A stretch of DNA of 16,741 nt from NCBI GenBank assembly GCA_023416745.1, contig JAEZHF010000006.1:1-16741 (forward strand), read 5' to 3'. Positions 14,102-16,741 of the stretch are shown one piece after another. The notes under the pieces were generated by a model, which was not told the DNA's origin, ran no database searches, and was given only the letters and a program-made list of their open reading frames with translations. The first letter of the stretch is position 1, and each line of letters opens with the position of its first letter. A program made the translations under genes and the position numbers. The DNA is from Bacillota bacterium (GTDB lineage Bacteria; Bacillota; Clostridia; Christensenellales; SZUA-584).

Positions 14102-15074
14102 AAGGCTGGGAAACACGGGACTGGACGTTTCGGTGATCACCATGGGCAGCTGGGTCATGGGCGGCGGTGAATGGTGGGGGTCTGACCACGACGACGGACG
14201 CTATATCGACACGCTCAAGTACGCTGTGGACAACGGTATTAATATCATCGATACGGCGGCGGGTTATGGGAACGGTCATGCCGAGGAGCTGGTGGGGCGC
14301 GCAATTGGCGCAAGCCGCGGGGATATCATTTTAGCTTCCAAGGCCAATGCCGACGCACTTATGGTGCAGAATGCCGAAACAACGGTGGATGACAGCCTGA
14401 GGAGGCTGGGTACGGATTACATTGATATATTCTTTATACATTGGCCGCAGCCGGGTTTATCGGTGGCTCACAGTATGGAAGCGCTGGAGAAACTCCGGCA
14501 AAAGGGGAAAATCCGGTTTATCGGCGTGTCCAACTTCACTAAAGCGCATTTAGATATCGCGCGGTCCGCCGGGATGGTGGATGTGTTTCAGCCGCCATAC
14601 AGCTTGTTTTGGCGCAATATCGAGAAGGAACTGTTGGCCTGCAGTATTGATAACGGGATCGGCGTGATGACCTACAGTTCCATCGCGATGGGTCTGCTGT
14701 CCGGTAAATACACAATGGAGACGCAGCTAGAGGACGGGGACATCAGAAAGACGATGGTGCCGTTGTTTGCGGGCGGCACCTACCAAAAGGCACTGGCCGC
14801 AGTGGAGACAATCCGTGCTGTTGCGCAGAGGCGTGGTGCGACTGTTTCCCAGGCAGCAATCAACTGGGTATTCAGCCGACCGGGTATAGCGACGGCCATT
14901 GTGGGAGCGCGTACACCTGATCAGCTTGATGAAAACCTCAAATCGGCAGAAATCAGTTTCTCCGATGACGATTTGAACGAGATGACTCGGGCCAGCCAGC
15001 CGGTGAACGAGGACATTGCCGACTGGGACACGATGTATTATAAAAAGGCGGATGCTTTGCGTATCGAAGAGTAA
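14091..15074 (+). CDS. Aldo/keto reductase
   Basis: A 327-residue NADPH-dependent aldehyde or ketone reductase with the TIM-barrel fold. The ATG at 14091 gives MRYKRLGNTGLDVS, the classic N-terminus. A longer reading from 13950 is rejected because the extra 47 residues lie antiphase in the upstream gene. The catalytic tetrad is visible: D54 and Y59 (DTAAGYG), K84 (LASKA) and H117 (FFIHWPQ). The C-terminal cofactor motif GIATAIVGARTPDQLDENL is present. It overlaps the flavin-reductase-like gene, so both are made together. It may reduce an aldehyde or keto-sugar made by the pathway or by the deacetylase set. The ribosome-binding site is probably CAGGGGG at 14079-14085. Confidence 0.9.
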   Translation: MRYKRLGNTGLDVSVITMGSWVMGGGEWWGSDHDDGRYIDTLKYAVDNGINIIDTAAGYGNGHAEELVGRAIGASRGDIILASKANADALMVQNAETTVDDSLRRLGTDYIDIFFIHWPQPGLSVAHSMEALEKLRQKGKIRFIGVSNFTKAHLDIARSAGMVDVFQPPYSLFWRNIEKELLACSIDNGIGVMTYSSIAMGLLSGKYTMETQLEDGDIRKTMVPLFAGGTYQKALAAVETIRAVAQRRGATVSQAAINWVFSRPGIATAIVGARTPDQLDENLKSAEISFSDDDLNEMTRASQPVNEDIADWDTMYYKKADALRIEE

Positions 15075-15339
15075 ACAGTAAGGTCTCTTTCTACAGACTG
15101 CTGACGGACTGCACCTTTATAGCAATCGCTGCGGCTATTGCCGACTCGTTATCGAAAAAGAGACAGTTGCGACAATTCAGGTTTTCAATTTTGATACCAA
15201 AGCGCTTCCGGAACATATGGATGGAGTGTAGCTTACTTGAGAACGTCAGACCACACACTCTATATAGCGGAGGATTATTGAAATACATATTCCGTCGTCA
15301 ACTGCTGACGCGGCAAGAATAGGGGAGAGCGGAAAACCC
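15075..15339. other. Intergenic region after the reductase
   Basis: No convincing gene. Complementary words GTCTCTTT (15083-15090) and AAAGAGAC (15157-15164) could form a long-range stem. A minus-strand open frame (15091-15288) has a C-terminus that looks mildly protein-like (a CRNC motif and an Ala/Ile-rich helix) but lacks a ribosome-binding site. A 14-codon frame at 15278-15322 starts with TTG after GGAGG and could be a short leader. Confidence 0.4.
15237..15266 (+). promoter_or_regulatory. Candidate promoter before the small genes
   Basis: TTGAGA (15237-15242) and TATATA (15261-15266) are 18 bases apart, giving a plausible sigma-A promoter for the small frames that follow. The spacing is slightly long and the -10 is imperfect, so confidence is modest. 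Confidence 0.4.
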
Positions 15340-15609
15340 TTGAAAAATCTTATTACTGGAAAAAAATTTATGCTGATCCGGGATGCTACCGGTAGAAAGC
15401 TGCCCTACGGAAGAATAGTGGTTGGTGAAACTGTCTACCTATTAGAGAACGACGAGTAACTGCGTTGGGCTTGCAAGCGGTATCTGTGTCTGGTCCGGTT
15501 GAAGGATGTCCGGGAAATCGAGCCGTTTTCATATGCACGGGAGAAGAATATGGACGATTGGATCATTGTAGAGCGTATCGATGACATCAAGACTGGAGGT
15601 GGCCTCTGA
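15340..15609 (+). pseudogene. Small Firmicutes-type protein, internally deleted and stopped
   Basis: A TTG at 15340, about 12 bases after AGGGGAG, opens a frame reading LKNLITGKKFMLIRDATGRK and continuing through LPYGRIVVGETVYLLENDE to a TAA at 15457. The same frame continues to 15609 with LRWACKRYLCLVRLKDVREI, EPFSYAREKN and MDDWIIVERIDD. Both halves look protein-like. From memory they resemble the two ends of a family of small Clostridia proteins in which these parts are separated by about 40-50 residues. The simplest reading is an internal deletion, with CAA (Gln) mutated to TAA near the junction. If instead two separate genes exist, the second lacks a start. The function of the family is unknown to me. 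Confidence 0.5.
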
Positions 15610-15626
15610 TTCAGAAAAAACATAAA

Positions 15627-15791
15627 ATGTCGGATTACTGGAATATGGGTACTGCCATTGGTTTGTGCGCAGCCATCGGGATAGTGCTGGGGGCACTGTT
15701 GAACAACCTGGTTCTGTGGCTTGGTATCGGCGCGGGTATTGGCGTTATCATTGGAGTTATTACGCAAATGTTTAAAAGAAGAGATAACTGA
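15627..15791 (+). CDS. Small membrane protein with glycine-rich helices
   Basis: A 54-residue protein, beginning MSDYWNMGTAIGLCAAIGIV, with two hydrophobic stretches. The first covers about residues 9-23 and the second about 31-47. Both are rich in glycine, in a pattern like glycine-zipper membrane helices, and a basic tail (FKRRDN) would stay in the cytoplasm. The ATG at 15627 has no good ribosome-binding site, whereas GGAGGTGG at 15595-15602 lies well placed for a non-ATG start (CTG at 15606 or ATT at 15609) adding six or seven residues. The start is therefore uncertain. Function unknown. Confidence 0.6.
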   Translation: MSDYWNMGTAIGLCAAIGIVLGALLNNLVLWLGIGAGIGVIIGVITQMFKRRDN

Positions 15792-15841
15792 ATTGGTCAA
15801 GAAGGCTGTCACTGAAAGAATAAGAGGAACGCGGAAAAACC

Positions 15842-15869
15842 TTGCTATAAGGCTATATCATGATATGAT
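15842..15869 (+). promoter_or_regulatory. Candidate promoter of the lipoprotein gene
   Basis: TTGCTA (15842-15847) and TATGAT (15864-15869) are separated by 16 bases, with the gene start 50 bases downstream. A perfect 12-bp palindrome, ATATCATGATAT (15855-15866), lies across the spacer and the -10 box and could be an operator or simply part of the AT-rich promoter. Confidence 0.45.
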
Positions 15870-15919
15870 AAGATTAATACGTATTGGAAATTCCAGTATG
15901 GTATAAAGTGAGGTTGTTT

Positions 15920-16586
15920 ATGAAATCAAAACGTATTATATTCCTGATGATATCGTTGCTTTTTTACCGCGGGTTGCGTTCAGCTTGTTGTGCCTGAACC
16001 GCAGGATACAGCCGAAGCGTCTGATTCGGATACCGCCACATCCGAGCCGCCCGATGATCCAGTGGTACCGGCTGTGACCGACCCGCCCCAAACGGACACG
16101 CCTGTGATAGATGGCTCCGCGCTGCCTGAACAATACCGCGCTGATGGCTTAGACATCATCAGAACAACAAAGTCCGGAGAGCATAAAGTCTTTGAGTTCA
16201 ACGATTGGCAGGACGGCTGGGTATACACCATTGAAGAATACATCGTTGAGTCCGACGGCGTGTATATCATGATTTACGGATTTGAGAAGGATGGCAACGA
16301 ATTCGAATCATCCGCGTATTATCTCTATGGTATAAAACCGGACGGTACCGTCAGAAACAAACTGAAAGAGATCGTGGGCGAGTTCGGAGATGAGCAGATA
16401 TTGCCGTACGGCAACTGGCTGCTTATCGTCGAAGAAGGCGGTGATTCGGTAACTATTAGCTACGCGGCGAAGAACGGCTCGCAAACGGGCTACTTGGACG
16501 TCACCGGCGCGGCGGCGCAGGCAGGCGTTTCCCCCGAGTACAACTCCGTGAAACTATTCTTTGAGAACGGCATGCTATTATCTTAA
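15920..16586 (+). pseudogene. Lipoprotein gene with a frameshift in a T6 run
   Basis: The ATG at 15920, after a GTGAGGT ribosome-binding site, begins MKSKRIIFLMISLLF. The frame then shifts at six Ts (15960-15965) and stops soon after. With five Ts the reading continues TAGCVQLVVPEPQDTAEASD and stays open to 16586. The repaired protein is about 221 residues: a lipoprotein signal with a T-A-G-C lipobox, a Ser/Asp/Pro/Thr-rich linker, and a beta-rich domain with YTIEEYIVESDGVYIMIYGF and GTVRNKLKEIVGEFGDEQI. The domain is not one I recognise, but linker and layout are typical of Clostridia surface lipoproteins. The shift could be a sequencing error, a real loss, or slippage-based on/off switching. 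Without the shift this would be called an intact gene. Confidence 0.7.
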
Positions 16587-16693
16587 TGGATTGTGTTTAT
16601 TGGAGAAAAAAGACAACGGGAGCGTGTTAGAATTTTAGACAATCTGCTAAGATGGAAAGAGCGAAAGAATGCGCAGAAATCGGAGGCAGAAAA

Positions 16694-16741
16694 ATGGGAG
16701 AATACAGAAAGAAATACGATGAAGACTTCAAGAAAAATGCG
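16694..16741 (+). CDS. IS3-family transposase OrfA, N-terminal fragment at the window edge
   Basis: An ATG at 16694 follows GGAGG (16682-16686) and encodes MGEYRKKYDEDFKKNA up to the end of the window. This is the characteristic beginning of the helix-turn-helix DNA-binding protein of IS3/IS911-type insertion sequences. The gene continues beyond the window. The left end of the element probably lies between 16587 and 16693; TGTTAGAATTTTAGAC at 16625 is a possible start of a terminal repeat, but the other end is not visible to confirm it. The fragment is short, so the call rests on N-terminal similarity only. Confidence 0.65.
   Translation, partial: MGEYRKKYDEDFKKNA

Noticed and set aside
15091..15288. 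Minus-strand 65-codon frame with a CRNC motif
   Set aside because: The C-terminal half looks mildly protein-like, but there is no ribosome-binding site, no recognised family and no neighbour support. It may be a remnant, but I cannot support it as a gene.
15793..15906. Short plus-strand frame between the small membrane protein and the lipoprotein gene
   Set aside because: It starts with TTG without a ribosome-binding site, runs through the candidate promoter of the lipoprotein gene and has no recognisable composition.
1..16741. CRISPR array, tRNA or rRNA genes, and prophage
   Set aside because: No regularly spaced repeats, cloverleaf-like segments, rRNA sequence or phage structural genes were seen on either strand by eye.

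Overview
The window looks chromosomal and most like a Gram-positive Clostridia-type (Bacillota) anaerobe. The reasons are strong GGAGG-type ribosome-binding sites before almost every gene, several TTG and GTG starts, lipoprotein-anchored binding proteins, a moderately GC-rich composition and an IS3-type transposase of a kind common in Firmicutes. This assignment is an inference; no rRNA or tRNA is present to confirm it.

Region 1 (1-402) is a non-coding control region. It holds a well-formed sigma-A promoter (244-272), a near-perfect inverted repeat that would straddle the transcription start (273-293), and another palindrome further upstream (51-75). Region 2 (403-1590) encodes bacterial microcompartment (BMC) shell proteins: two EutN/CcmL-type pentamer proteins alternating with two nearly identical PduA-like hexamer proteins. 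Region 3 (1700-6399) follows a short gap with hairpins. It encodes a DeoC-family aldolase with an N-terminal helix resembling a BMC encapsulation peptide, a GntR/UTRA regulator, a zinc-dependent sugar/alditol-type dehydrogenase, a D-2-hydroxyacid dehydrogenase and a class II ketose-bisphosphate-type aldolase. Region 4 (6426-12490) encodes an FGGY carbohydrate kinase, a complete ribose-type ABC importer (ATPase, permease, lipoprotein binding protein) and a TIM-barrel protein of unknown reaction. Genes from 403 to 12490 are all on the plus strand and closely spaced, so they probably form one long operon under the promoter at 244.

Region 5 (12491-15074) starts with a hairpin-rich gap and carries a second, smaller set: a PIG-L/LmbE deacetylase, a flavin-reductase-like FMN protein and an aldo/keto reductase. 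Region 6 (15075-16741) looks eroded. It holds a small gene that seems internally deleted, a small membrane protein, a lipoprotein gene frameshifted in a T6 run, and the first 16 codons of an IS3-family transposase cut by the window edge.

Proposed joint role (inference): a sugar, polyol or sugar derivative enters through the ABC importer, is oxidised or reduced by the dehydrogenases, phosphorylated by the FGGY kinase and split by an aldolase. The DeoC-like enzyme would release an aldehyde inside the shell. The locus resembles the 'sugar phosphate utilizing' BMC type. It differs in having no CoA-acylating aldehyde dehydrogenase, phosphotransacylase, trimeric shell protein or RpiB in view. Both aldolases also carry substitutions at residues that are normally catalytic, so the true substrate and chemistry may be new.
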